A DNA stretch of 64,000 bases from Solibacillus sp040273735 (GTDB taxonomy: Bacteria; Bacillota; Bacilli; Bacillales_A; Planococcaceae). Under the pieces are notes generated by a model. The model searched no databases. It was given only the letters and a program-made list of their open reading frames with translations, and was not told the origin of the DNA. The position numbers and the translations under genes are program-made. The stretch spans positions 182,489 through 246,488 of the forward strand of contig NZ_JBELZM010000003.1 in the NCBI RefSeq assembly GCF_040273735.1. Reading direction: 5' to 3'. Below, in pieces: positions 8,728 to 17,087 of the stretch (position 1 is the first letter of the stretch; every line of letters starts with the position of its first letter).

Positions 8728-10473
8728 ATGGCAAAAAGTAAAGTTATCGTCGTTGGTGGCGGTCTTGCTGGCTTAATGGCTACGATTAAAGCAGCTGAAG
8801 TTGGTACTGAAGTTGAATTATTCTCGTTAGTTCCAGTTAAACGTTCACACTCTGTTTGTGCACAAGGCGGAATTAACGGAGCAGTTAATACAAAAGGTGA
8901 AGGGGATTCTCCATGGATCCACTTTGATGATACAGTTTATGGTGGCGACTTCTTGGCGAACCAACCACCAGTTAAAGGTATGTGTGATGCAGCACCTGGT
9001 ATTATCCACTTAATGGACCGTATGGGTGTAATGTTCAACCGTACTCCAGAAGGTTTACTTGACTTCCGTCGTTTCGGTGGTACGTTAATGCACCGTACAG
9101 CATTTTCCGGTGCGACAACTGGACAACAATTATTATATGCCCTAGACGAGCAAGTTCGTGCACACGAAGTAGCTGGTTTAGTTACGAAGTATGAGCACTG
9201 GGAATTCCTTGGTGCGGTGCTTGATGACGAAGGTGTTTGCCGCGGTATCGTAGCACAAGATTTACGTACTGAAGAAATTCGCTCATTCCGTTCTGATGCT
9301 GTAATTATGGCAACAGGTGGTCCTGGTATTATCTTCGGTAAAACAACAAACTCAGTAATCAACACTGGTTCAGCAGCATCGATTGTTTACCAACAAGGTG
9401 CAACATATTCAAACGGTGAAATGATTCAAATTCACCCAACAGCGATTCCTGGAGACGACAAAAACCGTCTAATGTCTGAATCTGCTCGTGGTGAAGGTGG
9501 ACGTGTATGGACTTATAAAGACGGTAAGCCTTGGTACTTCCTAGAAGAGAAATATCCTGCTTACGGTAACTTAGTACCACGTGATATCGCAACACGTGAG
9601 ATTTTTGACGTGTGCGTAAATCAAAAGTTGGGTATTAATGGGGAAAACATGGTATACTTAGACTTATCCCATAAAGATCCTCATGAATTAGATATTAAAT
9701 TAGGTGGTATTATCGAAATCTACGAGAAATTCGTAGGCGATGACCCACGTAAATTACCGATGAAAATCTTCCCAGCGGTACACTATTCAATGGGTGGATT
9801 ATGGGTTGACTATGACCAAATGACTGAAATCCCTGGTTTATTCGCTGCAGGTGAATGTGACTACTCACAACACGGTGCAAACCGTTTAGGTGCGAACTCA
9901 TTATTATCAGCGATTTACGGTGGTATGGTTGCAGGTCCAAATGCTGTTAAGTACATTAAAGGACTTAAAAAGCATGCAGAAGATTTACCTGAAGAAATCT
10001 ACACGCGCCGCGTACAGGAAGAAACAGAGAAATGGGAAGCTATCTTAAAAATGGATGGTACAGAAAACGCTTACTTACTACACAAAGAGCTTGGTGAGTG
10101 GATGACTGACAACATGACTGTTGTACGTGTAAACGCAAAATTAGAAGAAACTTATGCGAAATTAACTGAGCTTCAAGAGCGTTGGGAAAACATCAACATT
10201 AACGACACGCAAAAATGGTCGAATCAAGGTGCTCACTTCACTCGTCAGTTAAAGAACATGCTATATTTAGCTAAAGTTATGACTAAGGGTGCATTATTAC
10301 GTGACGAATCTCGTGGGGCTCACTTCAAGCCTGAATTCCCAGAACGTGATGATGAAAAATTCTTAAAAACAACTATGGCGAAGTTCGATCCGGCAACGGG
10401 CGAACCAATTATTACTTATGCCGATGTAGACGTTTCGTTAATTCCACCACGTAAACGCGACTACTCAGCGTAG
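8728..10473 (+). CDS. sdhA: Succinate dehydrogenase flavoprotein subunit
   Basis: 581 aa. It oxidises succinate to fumarate. The N-terminal FAD-binding VVGGGLAGLMATIKAAE is clear, followed by RSHSVCAQGGINGA with the His that attaches FAD covalently. HPTAIPG and SESARGEGGRVW are active-site segments, and GECDYSQHGANRLGANSLLSA is the C-terminal FAD loop. ATG 8728 follows GAGGAGTGAG. sdhB starts 16 bp after its stop. Confidence 0.97.
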   Translation: MAKSKVIVVGGGLAGLMATIKAAEVGTEVELFSLVPVKRSHSVCAQGGINGAVNTKGEGDSPWIHFDDTVYGGDFLANQPPVKGMCDAAPGIIHLMDRMGVMFNRTPEGLLDFRRFGGTLMHRTAFSGATTGQQLLYALDEQVRAHEVAGLVTKYEHWEFLGAVLDDEGVCRGIVAQDLRTEEIRSFRSDAVIMATGGPGIIFGKTTNSVINTGSAASIVYQQGATYSNGEMIQIHPTAIPGDDKNRLMSESARGEGGRVWTYKDGKPWYFLEEKYPAYGNLVPRDIATREIFDVCVNQKLGINGENMVYLDLSHKDPHELDIKLGGIIEIYEKFVGDDPRKLPMKIFPAVHYSMGGLWVDYDQMTEIPGLFAAGECDYSQHGANRLGANSLLSAIYGGMVAGPNAVKYIKGLKKHAEDLPEEIYTRRVQEETEKWEAILKMDGTENAYLLHKELGEWMTDNMTVVRVNAKLEETYAKLTELQERWENININDTQKWSNQGAHFTRQLKNMLYLAKVMTKGALLRDESRGAHFKPEFPERDDEKFLKTTMAKFDPATGEPIITYADVDVSLIPPRKRDYSA

Positions 10474-10489
10474 AAGGGGGAACTAAACA

Positions 10490-11266
10490 GTGGAAACAGT
10501 AAATACTGGTAGAACAGTTAAGTTAGAAATCGTTCGTCAAGACAATGAGAATGGTGCTACACGCGTTGAAAAGTTTGAAGTTCCTTACCGTCCTGGTATG
10601 AACGTTATCTCTGCTCTAATGCATATTCAAAAATATCCTGTTACTGCTGATGGTCAAAAAACGACTCCAGTATCATGGGATATGAACTGTCTGGAAGAGG
10701 TTTGTGGTGCATGTTCAATGGTAATCAATGGACGTCCGCAACAATCTTGTTCAGCATTAGTAGACAAGTTAACTCAACCAATTCGTTTAGAGCCAATGAA
10801 AACTTTCCCGGTTATCCGTGACTTACAAGTAGACCGTGAGCGCATGTTTAACGCACTTAAGAAAGTTAAAGCATGGGTACCAATCGATGGTACTTATGAT
10901 TTAGGCGAAGGTCCTCGTATGCCAGAGCGCAAACGTCAATGGGCTTATGAATTATCAAAATGTATGACTTGTGGTGTATGTATGGAAGCATGTCCAAACG
11001 TTTCCGAATCAGCATCATTCATCGGTCCATTTGCTTTATCGCAAGTTCGTTTATTCAATACACACCCAACTGGTGCAATGAATAAAGACGAGCGTTTAAA
11101 TGCAATTATGGGCGACGGTGGTCTTGCAAACTGTGGTAACTCTCAAAACTGTGTAGCTGCTTGTCCAAAAGGTATTCCTTTGACAACATCTATCGCTGCA
11201 CTTAACCGTGAAACAACAGTTCAAATGTTCAAAAACTTCTTCGGTTCTGACCACATGGTTGACTAA
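10490..11266 (+). CDS. sdhB: Succinate dehydrogenase iron-sulfur subunit
   Basis: 258 aa, GTG start at 10490 after AAGGGGG. It carries electrons from SdhA to the hemes of SdhC. The N-terminal 2Fe-2S cysteines are in CLEEVCGACSMVI, and the C-terminal clusters in CMTCGVCMEACP and CGNSQNCVAACPKGIP. It is the last gene of the sdhCAB operon and is followed by a terminator. Confidence 0.97.
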   Translation: METVNTGRTVKLEIVRQDNENGATRVEKFEVPYRPGMNVISALMHIQKYPVTADGQKTTPVSWDMNCLEEVCGACSMVINGRPQQSCSALVDKLTQPIRLEPMKTFPVIRDLQVDRERMFNALKKVKAWVPIDGTYDLGEGPRMPERKRQWAYELSKCMTCGVCMEACPNVSESASFIGPFALSQVRLFNTHPTGAMNKDERLNAIMGDGGLANCGNSQNCVAACPKGIPLTTSIAALNRETTVQMFKNFFGSDHMVD

Positions 11267-11282
11267 TCGAATGAATATAATT

Positions 11283-11309
11283 GACCCTCACCTTGGTGGG
11301 GGTCTTTTT
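11283..11309 (+). terminator. Rho-independent terminator after sdhB
   Basis: GACCCTCACC and GGTGGGGGTC form a stem with a TT loop, followed by TTTTT. Confidence 0.85.
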
Positions 11310-11345
11310 GTATAGGATCGCTTTTTGATTTCTTACAAATTATGC

Positions 11346-11368
11346 TATAATGAATGAGTATTCATTAT
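11346..11368 (+). promoter_or_regulatory. ysmA promoter -10 overlapping a FadR-type operator
   Basis: TATAAT (11346-11351) is part of an extended -10 element (TGCTATAAT). It overlaps TGAATGAGTATTCATTAT (11351-11368), an inverted repeat close to the known B. subtilis FadR box TGAATGAMTANTCATTCA. Binding here would block RNA polymerase at the thioesterase promoter. fadR itself lies at the start of the window. Confidence 0.7.
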
Positions 11369-11408
11369 CTGGGGATGATGATGTAATCAAACAAAGGGGG
11401 AATTTTTT

Positions 11409-11852
11409 ATGCGAGCTACATATATTCAGGAAGCAACAGAATGGATGGCAGGATTTTCGTTTTCGACAAAGGTAAAGGTTCGATTTTCGGAAACAGATAT
11501 GTACGGACATGTAAATAATACAAAAGTATTTGCCTATTTCGAGTTTGCGCGTATCGAATATTTTAAAGCATTAGGATTTGATTTTACTGCGGGGTCGGAT
11601 ACGGGAAATATGCTCGTTGTGGCAGATATTCAGTGTGATTATTTAAAGGAAGTGTTCTTTGATGAAGAGTTGACAATATATGTTAAAACGGCATCGATCG
11701 GCACATCTTCCATGGATTTGCATTATTTGGTGAAAAATGAAAAAGATGAAGTGTGCTATACAGGGCGCGGAACGCTTGTACAATTGAGCAGTGACACGGG
11801 GAAAGGTGTCCCGTTACTGGAAGAGCAAAAAAAATTATTGCTTGGGAAATAG
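11409..11852 (+). CDS. ysmA: Acyl-CoA thioesterase, hot-dog fold (YsmA)
   Basis: 147 aa. KVRFSETDMYGHVNNTKVFAYFEFARIEYF is the 4-hydroxybenzoyl-CoA thioesterase-type active-site region, with the nucleophilic Asp in SETDMYGHVNN. It probably hydrolyses an acyl-CoA; the substrate cannot be read from sequence. Position sdhB-ysmA-gerE is that of B. subtilis ysmA. The FadR-type operator in its promoter suggests a link to fatty-acid breakdown. ATG 11409 follows AAAGGGGGAA. Confidence 0.85.
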   Translation: MRATYIQEATEWMAGFSFSTKVKVRFSETDMYGHVNNTKVFAYFEFARIEYFKALGFDFTAGSDTGNMLVVADIQCDYLKEVFFDEELTIYVKTASIGTSSMDLHYLVKNEKDEVCYTGRGTLVQLSSDTGKGVPLLEEQKKLLLGK

Positions 11853-11864
11853 TTAAATGCCCTC

Positions 11865-11892
11865 ACCTGCTTTGTATTTTCGACATAATGTA
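11865..11892 (+). promoter_or_regulatory. Sigma-K-like promoter for gerE
   Basis: AC at 11865-11866, a 17-bp spacer and CATAATGTA (11884-11892) match the sigma-K pattern AC-N16/17-CATANNNTA. The element lies 30 bp upstream of gerE, which is a sigma-K gene in B. subtilis. Confidence 0.65.
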
Positions 11893-11921
11893 CAAAGAAG
11901 AGGATAGGAGGGTGTTGCAAA

Positions 11922-12143
11922 ATGAATCGTCCGCAGCATCGTTCGCTGTTAACAAAAAGAGAACGCGAGATTTTTGAGCTATTAATAAAGGACTATTCAA
12001 CACGGGAAATATCAACTAAGCTAGGCATTAGTGAAAAAACCGTTCGTAATCATATTTCCAATACGATTCAAAAGCTGGGTGTATCAAGTCGTACGCAAGC
12101 GATTCTTGAGCTATTAAGACTCCAGGAATTGTCGATATACTGA
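11922..12143 (+). CDS. gerE: Spore-coat gene regulator GerE (LuxR-type HTH)
   Basis: 73 aa, almost entirely a LuxR/FixJ helix-turn-helix: LTKREREIFELLIKDYSTREISTKLGISEKTVRNHISNTIQKLGV. GerE is the small late mother-cell regulator that activates and represses coat genes. Its length and neighbours (ysmA, ysmB, racE) match B. subtilis. ATG 11922 follows AGGAGGGTGTTGCAAA. Its presence is the main evidence that the host forms spores. Confidence 0.95.
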   Translation: MNRPQHRSLLTKREREIFELLIKDYSTREISTKLGISEKTVRNHISNTIQKLGVSSRTQAILELLRLQELSIY

Positions 12144-12216
12144 TTCGATGCTTGCTATTTTATCAAAAAAACTTCAAAATAGAACTATGAAACGCATCGA
12201 GGAGTGAATGGAGTAG

Positions 12217-12660
12217 ATGAAAGATCACAGCACACATAGCTCTGAATCTGTAGCAATCCTGGAAAAAGAACTAAGATATATTTCACACTTAATCAAACAA
12301 AAAGGTAGAGAAATTCTAAGCAATTATACGATTACACCTCCGCAATTTATTGCCTTGCAATGGTTGCATGAATCAGGTGATATGACGATCGGTGACTTGT
12401 CGACGAAAATGTATTTAGCATTTTCGACAACGACAGATTTAGTAGACCGGATGGAGAAAAATGAATTGGTACAGCGTGTACGTGACGAAAATGATCGACG
12501 TGTTGTACGGATTCATCTTTTACCGGAAGGCGAAAGAATTATCCAGGAAGTAATTTTAAAACGTCAAAATTATTTGCGGGATATTACACAGGAATTTAAC
12601 GCAGAAGAGTTTGAACAATTATCAAGAACATTACAAAAACTACATTTATTAATGAAATAG
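12217..12660 (+). CDS. ysmB: MarR family transcriptional regulator YsmB
   Basis: 147 aa with a central winged helix: MTIGDLSTKMYLAFSTTTDLVDRMEKNELVQRVRDENDRRVVRIHLLPEGE. This is the MarR DNA-recognition helix and wing with the DxRxxxV-type wing motif. Targets and ligand are unknown. Synteny gerE-ysmB-racE is conserved. The ATG follows GAGGAGTGAATGGAG. Confidence 0.88.
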   Translation: MKDHSTHSSESVAILEKELRYISHLIKQKGREILSNYTITPPQFIALQWLHESGDMTIGDLSTKMYLAFSTTTDLVDRMEKNELVQRVRDENDRRVVRIHLLPEGERIIQEVILKRQNYLRDITQEFNAEEFEQLSRTLQKLHLLMK

Positions 12661-12676
12661 GATAGAGGCGGTACAA

Positions 12677-13477
12677 GTGAATGCCCCAATTGGTGTTATC
12701 GATTCCGGAGTTGGCGGATTAACAGTGGCAAAAGCGATTATGGAGCTTTTGCCGAATGAAACAATATATTATATAGGTGATACGGCGCGATGTCCTTACG
12801 GGCCACGCACAAAGCAAGAAGTCCGCAATTTTACATGGGAGATGGCAAAAGCGCTTGAAAAGATGAATGTTAAAATGCTTGTCATTGCATGTAATACTGC
12901 GACTGCCGTTGCATTGGAAAGTCTGCAAAAACATATGCCATTTCCGGTTTTAGGAGTTATTAATGCAGGGGCACGAGCGGCCATAAAAAAGACAAAACGC
13001 AATGAAGTTGTCGTATTAGCGACAGAAGGCACGATCAAAAGCGGCGCATATGAAGAAGCAGTGAAATCATTATCGACAAAAGCGAAAATAATTCCACTTG
13101 CCTGTCCGACATTTGTGCCACTCGTTGAAAGTGGCGAATACGAAGGCCAATTTTCGTATGACCTCGTTGCGAAAGGATTAAAGCCGCTTGAAGATGAGCG
13201 ATTCGATACAGTCATTTTAGGCTGTACACATTATCCTATTTTACAAAAGCAAATTGAGGCAGCAGTTGGCTCACAAGTTCACGTCCTGTCATCTGCCGAA
13301 GAAACGGCAAAAGATGTCGAAGCGATTTTAAGCTATACAGGACAATTACGAACAGATGAAGAACCGCCGCAGCATATTCTGCATGCATCTGGTTCCGTGC
13401 CGATTTTCCGTTCCATAGCAGAACGTTGGCTGGAAAAAGGTGAATTGGATATCCGTAAAATTACATTCGAAAAATAG
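12677..13477 (+). CDS. racE: Glutamate racemase
   Basis: 266 aa, GTG start at 12677 after AGAGGCGG. It supplies D-glutamate for peptidoglycan. Both catalytic cysteines are visible, in VIACNTATAVAL (about 71-82) and ILGCTHYPI (about 181-189), with the acidic VIDSGVGGLTV loop at 8-18. It starts 16 bp after ysmB. In B. subtilis gerM follows racE, but here a terminator and then rph follow directly. Confidence 0.95.
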   Translation: MNAPIGVIDSGVGGLTVAKAIMELLPNETIYYIGDTARCPYGPRTKQEVRNFTWEMAKALEKMNVKMLVIACNTATAVALESLQKHMPFPVLGVINAGARAAIKKTKRNEVVVLATEGTIKSGAYEEAVKSLSTKAKIIPLACPTFVPLVESGEYEGQFSYDLVAKGLKPLEDERFDTVILGCTHYPILQKQIEAAVGSQVHVLSSAEETAKDVEAILSYTGQLRTDEEPPQHILHASGSVPIFRSIAERWLEKGELDIRKITFEK

Positions 13478-13482
13478 TTGAT

Positions 13483-13519
13483 AGCTCAAGTTAGGCATTT
13501 TGTCTAATTTGAGCTTTTT
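13483..13519 (+). terminator. Rho-independent terminator after racE
   Basis: AGCTCAAGTTAG pairs with CTAATTTGAGCT around a 9-base loop, followed by TTTT. Confidence 0.85.
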
Positions 13520-13601
13520 CCTTCTATGTCTTGCTTTTCTGCTTTAGACCCTCCTTAAATTGTGATAAGATAAGTGCGCGAACAAATTGAGGAGGTCACG
13601 A

Positions 13602-14354
13602 ATGACTAGACATGACTTACGAGCTGTGAATGAATTACGTCCAGTTCAAATTGATAATAATTATTTAATGCATCCGGAAGGCTCGGTATTAATAACAGTT
13701 GGAAATACAAAAGTGATTTGTACTGCAACGATTGAAGAAAAGGTACCTGGTTTTTTACGTGGACAAGGTAAAGGCTGGATTACGGCTGAATACTCCATGC
13801 TACCACGCGCTACAGAGCAACGCACACGCCGTGAAAGCTCTGCAGGAAAGGTAAGTGGCCGCACGATGGAAATTCAACGCTTAATCGGCCGAGCATTACG
13901 TGCTGTCGTTGATTTAGAAGCTCTAGGTGAAAAAACAGTATGGATTGACTGTGACGTGATCCAGGCAGATGGCGGAACACGTACTGCATCGATTACAGGA
14001 GCATTTGTAGCGATGACACAGGCAATTGCAAAACTAGGCGTTGACAAGCCGTTCGTAAAATTCCCCGTAACAGATTATTTAGCTGCAACTAGTGTCGGAA
14101 AACTAGAAAACATTGGCGCAGTTTTAGATTTAAACTATGTGGAAGATTCAGCTGCACATGTCGATATGAACGTTATTATGACAGGTGCCGGCGAATTTGT
14201 AGAATTACAGGGTACTGGTGAAGAAGCGACATTCAGCCGTTCAGAACTGGATGAATTACTCGATTTAGGAGAAGCCGGAATTGCGCAGCTAATCGAAATG
14301 CAAAAAACAGCACTAGGTGACATCGCAAACTTGATCGGAAAGGTGGAAGCATAA
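13602..14354 (+). CDS. rph: Ribonuclease PH
   Basis: 250 aa from ATG 13602, which has GAGGAGGTCACG upstream; an in-frame ATG at 13587 lacks a ribosome-binding site. It is a phosphorolytic 3'-5' exonuclease that trims tRNA 3' ends. Visible are GQGKGWITAEYSMLPRAT, RESSAGKVSGRTMEIQRLIGRALR and DVIQADGGTRTASITGA, the phosphate- and metal-binding segments of the PH fold. Its stop codon overlaps the next start (TAATG). Confidence 0.96.
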   Translation: MTRHDLRAVNELRPVQIDNNYLMHPEGSVLITVGNTKVICTATIEEKVPGFLRGQGKGWITAEYSMLPRATEQRTRRESSAGKVSGRTMEIQRLIGRALRAVVDLEALGEKTVWIDCDVIQADGGTRTASITGAFVAMTQAIAKLGVDKPFVKFPVTDYLAATSVGKLENIGAVLDLNYVEDSAAHVDMNVIMTGAGEFVELQGTGEEATFSRSELDELLDLGEAGIAQLIEMQKTALGDIANLIGKVEA

Positions 14355-14947
14355 TGAAACAAGTAGTAATCGCAACAAAGAACAAAGGAAAAGCGAAAGA
14401 CTTTGAAGCACTATTCGGACCATTCGGCTATGAAGTTGTCACAATGTTTGAGGTTGCTCCAGATGTGGAAATTGAAGAAACAGGTACGACTTTTGAAGAA
14501 AATGCAATTTTAAAAGCGGAAACATTAGCGAACATGCTTGGCCAAATCGTGATTGCGGATGACAGCGGTTTAGCGATCGATGCATTAAACGGTGAACCGG
14601 GGGTGTATTCAGCGCGTTATGCCGGCGATCATGACGATGAAGCGAATATGGTGAAAGTGCTGGAAAACATGAAGGACGTACCGGAAGAACAGCGTACAGC
14701 CCGTTTCTGCTGTGCATTGGCAATTGCAGGTCCGAATATGGAAACAAAAACAGTATTCGGCACATGTGAAGGTGTGATTGCACGTGAAAAGAAAGGGACA
14801 AACGGATTCGGTTATGATCCGATCTTCTATGTTCCTGCATTGGAAAAACATATGGCTGAGCTGTCTGGCGAAGAAAAAGGTGCCATTTCACACCGAGGAA
14901 ATGCCATTCGCAAACTGGCATTACAGTTAGCAGAATTTCTGAAATAG
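14354..14947 (+). CDS. rdgB: XTP/dITP diphosphatase
   Basis: 197 aa. This house-cleaning pyrophosphatase removes dITP/XTP from the nucleotide pool. VVIATKNKGKAKDFEALF, ETGTTFEENAILKA, IADDSGLAIDAL and GTNGFGYDPIFYVP are the signature segments of the Ham1/RdgB family. It is translationally coupled to rph by a shared TAATG, as in B. subtilis rph-ysnA. Confidence 0.95.
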   Translation: MKQVVIATKNKGKAKDFEALFGPFGYEVVTMFEVAPDVEIEETGTTFEENAILKAETLANMLGQIVIADDSGLAIDALNGEPGVYSARYAGDHDDEANMVKVLENMKDVPEEQRTARFCCALAIAGPNMETKTVFGTCEGVIAREKKGTNGFGYDPIFYVPALEKHMAELSGEEKGAISHRGNAIRKLALQLAEFLK

Positions 14948-15053
14948 CAACTTTGGTAATTGTTGTAAAATGTAAAAATTTGTTTAATAACGATTGAATT
15001 TTCGTTTCATTGCTGTCACACTAAGTATAGAAATGTAAAGGATGTGGATACGA

Positions 15054-15554
15054 ATGAAGCTATTGATTATGAGTGATACACATGGTGACGAGGAAATCAT
15101 TGAACGTGTAAAGGGCTACCATCCAGATGCGCATAAAGTGATCCATTGTGGTGATAGTGAATTACCGTATGCACATCCTGCTCTGCAAGGAGTAGAGCGT
15201 GTGAAAGGGAACTGTGATCATGACCATAACTATTTAGAGGAGATGCTGTTTCAGGTAAATGGAGATCGTGTGTATGTGACACACGGGCATTTATACGATG
15301 TGAAAAACTCTCCGATGAAACTGATTTACCGCGCAAAGGAAGTCGGTGCACAAATCGTATGTTTTGGTCATTCACATGTACTTGGTGCAGAATATATTGA
15401 CGACATTTTATTTATCAATCCGGGCAGTTTGCTGAAGCCCCGCCGAATAGAAGAAAAGTCATTTGTTACCCTGACAATAACTTCCACACATTTTACATTA
15501 CAATGTTATGACGATAATAATAATTTGATCGATGAATTGTTTTATGAGCGTTAA
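15054..15554 (+). CDS. ysnB: YfcE-family metallophosphoesterase YsnB
   Basis: 166 aa from ATG 15054 (AAAGGATG about 10 bp upstream). The in-frame ATG at 15042 adds four residues and lies inside the ribosome-binding region. Metal ligands are visible in MSDTHGD (about 6-12), HCGDSE, KGNCDH, THGHLYD and GHSH, followed by INPGSLLKPR. It is probably a cytosolic phosphodiesterase; the physiological substrate is unknown. It follows rdgB as in B. subtilis. Confidence 0.9.
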   Translation: MKLLIMSDTHGDEEIIERVKGYHPDAHKVIHCGDSELPYAHPALQGVERVKGNCDHDHNYLEEMLFQVNGDRVYVTHGHLYDVKNSPMKLIYRAKEVGAQIVCFGHSHVLGAEYIDDILFINPGSLLKPRRIEEKSFVTLTITSTHFTLQCYDDNNNLIDELFYER

Positions 15555-15560
15555 TTATCA

Positions 15561-15597
15561 AAGTGAAGCCTTGAGGTAATGAGGGCTTCACTTTTTT
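15561..15597 (+). terminator. Rho-independent terminator after ysnB
   Basis: AAGTGAAGCC pairs with GGCTTCACTT (15584-15593) around a 13-base loop and is followed by T residues. Confidence 0.85.
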
Positions 15598-15660
15598 AAT
15601 ACAGTATTTAGCGAACGGAAAAATATTTTAGTTAAATAATAATTTTGTTTGATTTGTTTG

Positions 15661-15689
15661 TTGACTTTAAATAAAATATACCATATAAT
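15661..15689 (+). promoter_or_regulatory. Consensus sigma-A promoter of tRNA-Arg
   Basis: TTGACT (15661-15666), 17-bp spacer and TATAAT (15684-15689). The first tRNA base is 38 bp downstream. The A/T-rich stretch just upstream could act as an UP element. Confidence 0.85.
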
Positions 15690-15726
15690 AAAAAATGTCT
15701 TTATTACCAATTGGTTTAAAGAAATT

Positions 15727-15800
<74 letters not shown>

Positions 15801-15837
15801 TAATACGAGTGATTATGGTCAACATAATACAACGAAG

Positions 15838-15888
15838 AAAACCGCCAGAAACCTTGATAATAAAGGGTTTTAGGCGGTTTTTCTTTTT
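15838..15888. terminator. Probable bidirectional terminator between tRNA-Arg and integrase
   Basis: AAAACCGCC (15838-15846) pairs with GGCGGTTTT (15873-15881), with an inner partial GAAACC/GGGTTT pairing and a TTTTTCTTTTT tail. It can end tRNA transcription rightward. The A-rich left arm suits termination of the leftward int transcript. Confidence 0.75.
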
Positions 15889-15937
15889 GTAGAATAATTC
15901 AAGAAAAGCATTAAATAACATATAAAATAAAATTGAA

Positions 15938-15965
15938 GTGTACAAAAAGTGTACAAGGTGAACAA
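15938..15965. repeat. Integrase arm-type site candidates, left
   Basis: Three directly repeated octamers, GTGTACAA (15938), GTGTACAA (15949) and GTGAACAA (15958), sit 135-160 bp inside attL. The same motif with the same 11-bp step occurs next to attR. This is what arm-type sites for the integrase N-terminal domain would look like. Confidence 0.6.
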
Positions 15966-15970
15966 AAAAA

Positions 15971-17065
15971 TTAAGATGTGAACATGTTGATAGCAATTTC
16001 TTCATCACGTTCTTCCATCTCTTTTAATACATGTGCATAATGCTCCATTGTTGTTTGAATATCAGCATGACCTAATCGTTTTGAAACTGAATTAATATTT
16101 GATCCTTTATATAGAAGTACAGAAGCATGGGTATGACGTAAACCATGAATTGAAATGTGTTCAATTTCTAATGCGTCTAATACTTTACGCAATAACTTAT
16201 TTGCACCCTCATTAGTAACGGTCTTAATTACCGATTGTCTATAGAACACCAAACTATTTTCATTAGCAGGCAATGCTAACATCAGTTTTTTAAATTCCAA
16301 CATGACACGTTTATCAATTGAAATAGTTCTTTTTGATTGCTCGTTCTTTAATGGCCCAAATCCTGTACCCCTTTTATAATCCCAAGATCTATAAATACTG
16401 ATACGATTGTTTTTAAAATCAAAGCAATCTGTTGTTAAACCTGTAAGTTCGCCATAGCGCATTCCTGATACAAGCCCAAGTAAAATTAAATGGTATGTAC
16501 TTGTATCTGTAGATAATCGATTAAATAATTCATTATAAAATCGAATACTGTCATTATAATTCAAATGCTTTTCATCACTTGTTTTTGAAGCGACAGTAGC
16601 GTTATATTCGACCTTTTGAGTGAAGTCCTTATTAATATAGCCTTCTTCAATTGCATCCTTCACGCAAGCTCGTACATGTGTATTGAGCTTGCGAACAGTT
16701 TCTTTGGTTTTACCAGTGCCGTAGTCATTTAAAAACTTCTGATAATCTGCACGAGTGATTTTTTGGATAGGTTTCTCTTTGAAATGATCTTTGATTCGTT
16801 CGTAAGAGTTAAGATAACGATTATATGTGTTCACATGCTTATTTGATTTGTATAATTCGATCCATTCATTAAAGTATTCGGCGAAGGATTTTTCCTTAAC
16901 GATTACCTGTACACCTTTATTCAATGAAAGTTCCACTTCTGCTGCAGCGGTTTGTGCTTCTTTTTTCGTACGAAAACCGCCTTTTACAATTGGCTTTCTT
17001 TTGCCATCAACAATATGATTGACACGATATTGCCATGTAGTGCCACGTTTCGTTATGCTTGCCAT
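15971..17065 (-). CDS. int: Phage tyrosine integrase
   Basis: 364 aa from ATG 17065 (AAAAGGAGCAG upstream; an in-frame upstream ATG lacks support). The N-terminal Arm-binding domain (MASITKRGTTWQYRVNHIVDGKRK) is followed by a SAM-like core-binding domain. The catalytic domain contains GMRYGELTGL (Arg I), HGLRHTHAS (His-x-x-Arg), LGHADIQTTMEHYAHV (His and the nucleophilic Tyr). It catalyses recombination between attP and the tRNA-Arg 3' end. It is the leftmost phage gene and is transcribed toward attL. Confidence 0.95.
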   Translation of the reverse strand: MASITKRGTTWQYRVNHIVDGKRKPIVKGGFRTKKEAQTAAAEVELSLNKGVQVIVKEKSFAEYFNEWIELYKSNKHVNTYNRYLNSYERIKDHFKEKPIQKITRADYQKFLNDYGTGKTKETVRKLNTHVRACVKDAIEEGYINKDFTQKVEYNATVASKTSDEKHLNYNDSIRFYNELFNRLSTDTSTYHLILLGLVSGMRYGELTGLTTDCFDFKNNRISIYRSWDYKRGTGFGPLKNEQSKRTISIDKRVMLEFKKLMLALPANENSLVFYRQSVIKTVTNEGANKLLRKVLDALEIEHISIHGLRHTHASVLLYKGSNINSVSKRLGHADIQTTMEHYAHVLKEMEERDEEIAINMFTS

Positions 17066-17087
17066 GGATTCTGCTCCTTTTATAATT

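Noticed and set aside
8937..9365. 142-codon leftward frame inside sdhA
   Set aside because: Antisense shadow; sdhA motifs run through the whole region on the plus strand.
12796..13215. 139-codon leftward frame inside racE
   Set aside because: racE is unmistakable on the plus strand with both catalytic cysteines; the antisense frame shows no motif.
14439..14921. 160-codon leftward frame inside rdgB
   Set aside because: Antisense shadow of a well-conserved gene; His/Cys-rich composition typical of reverse reading.
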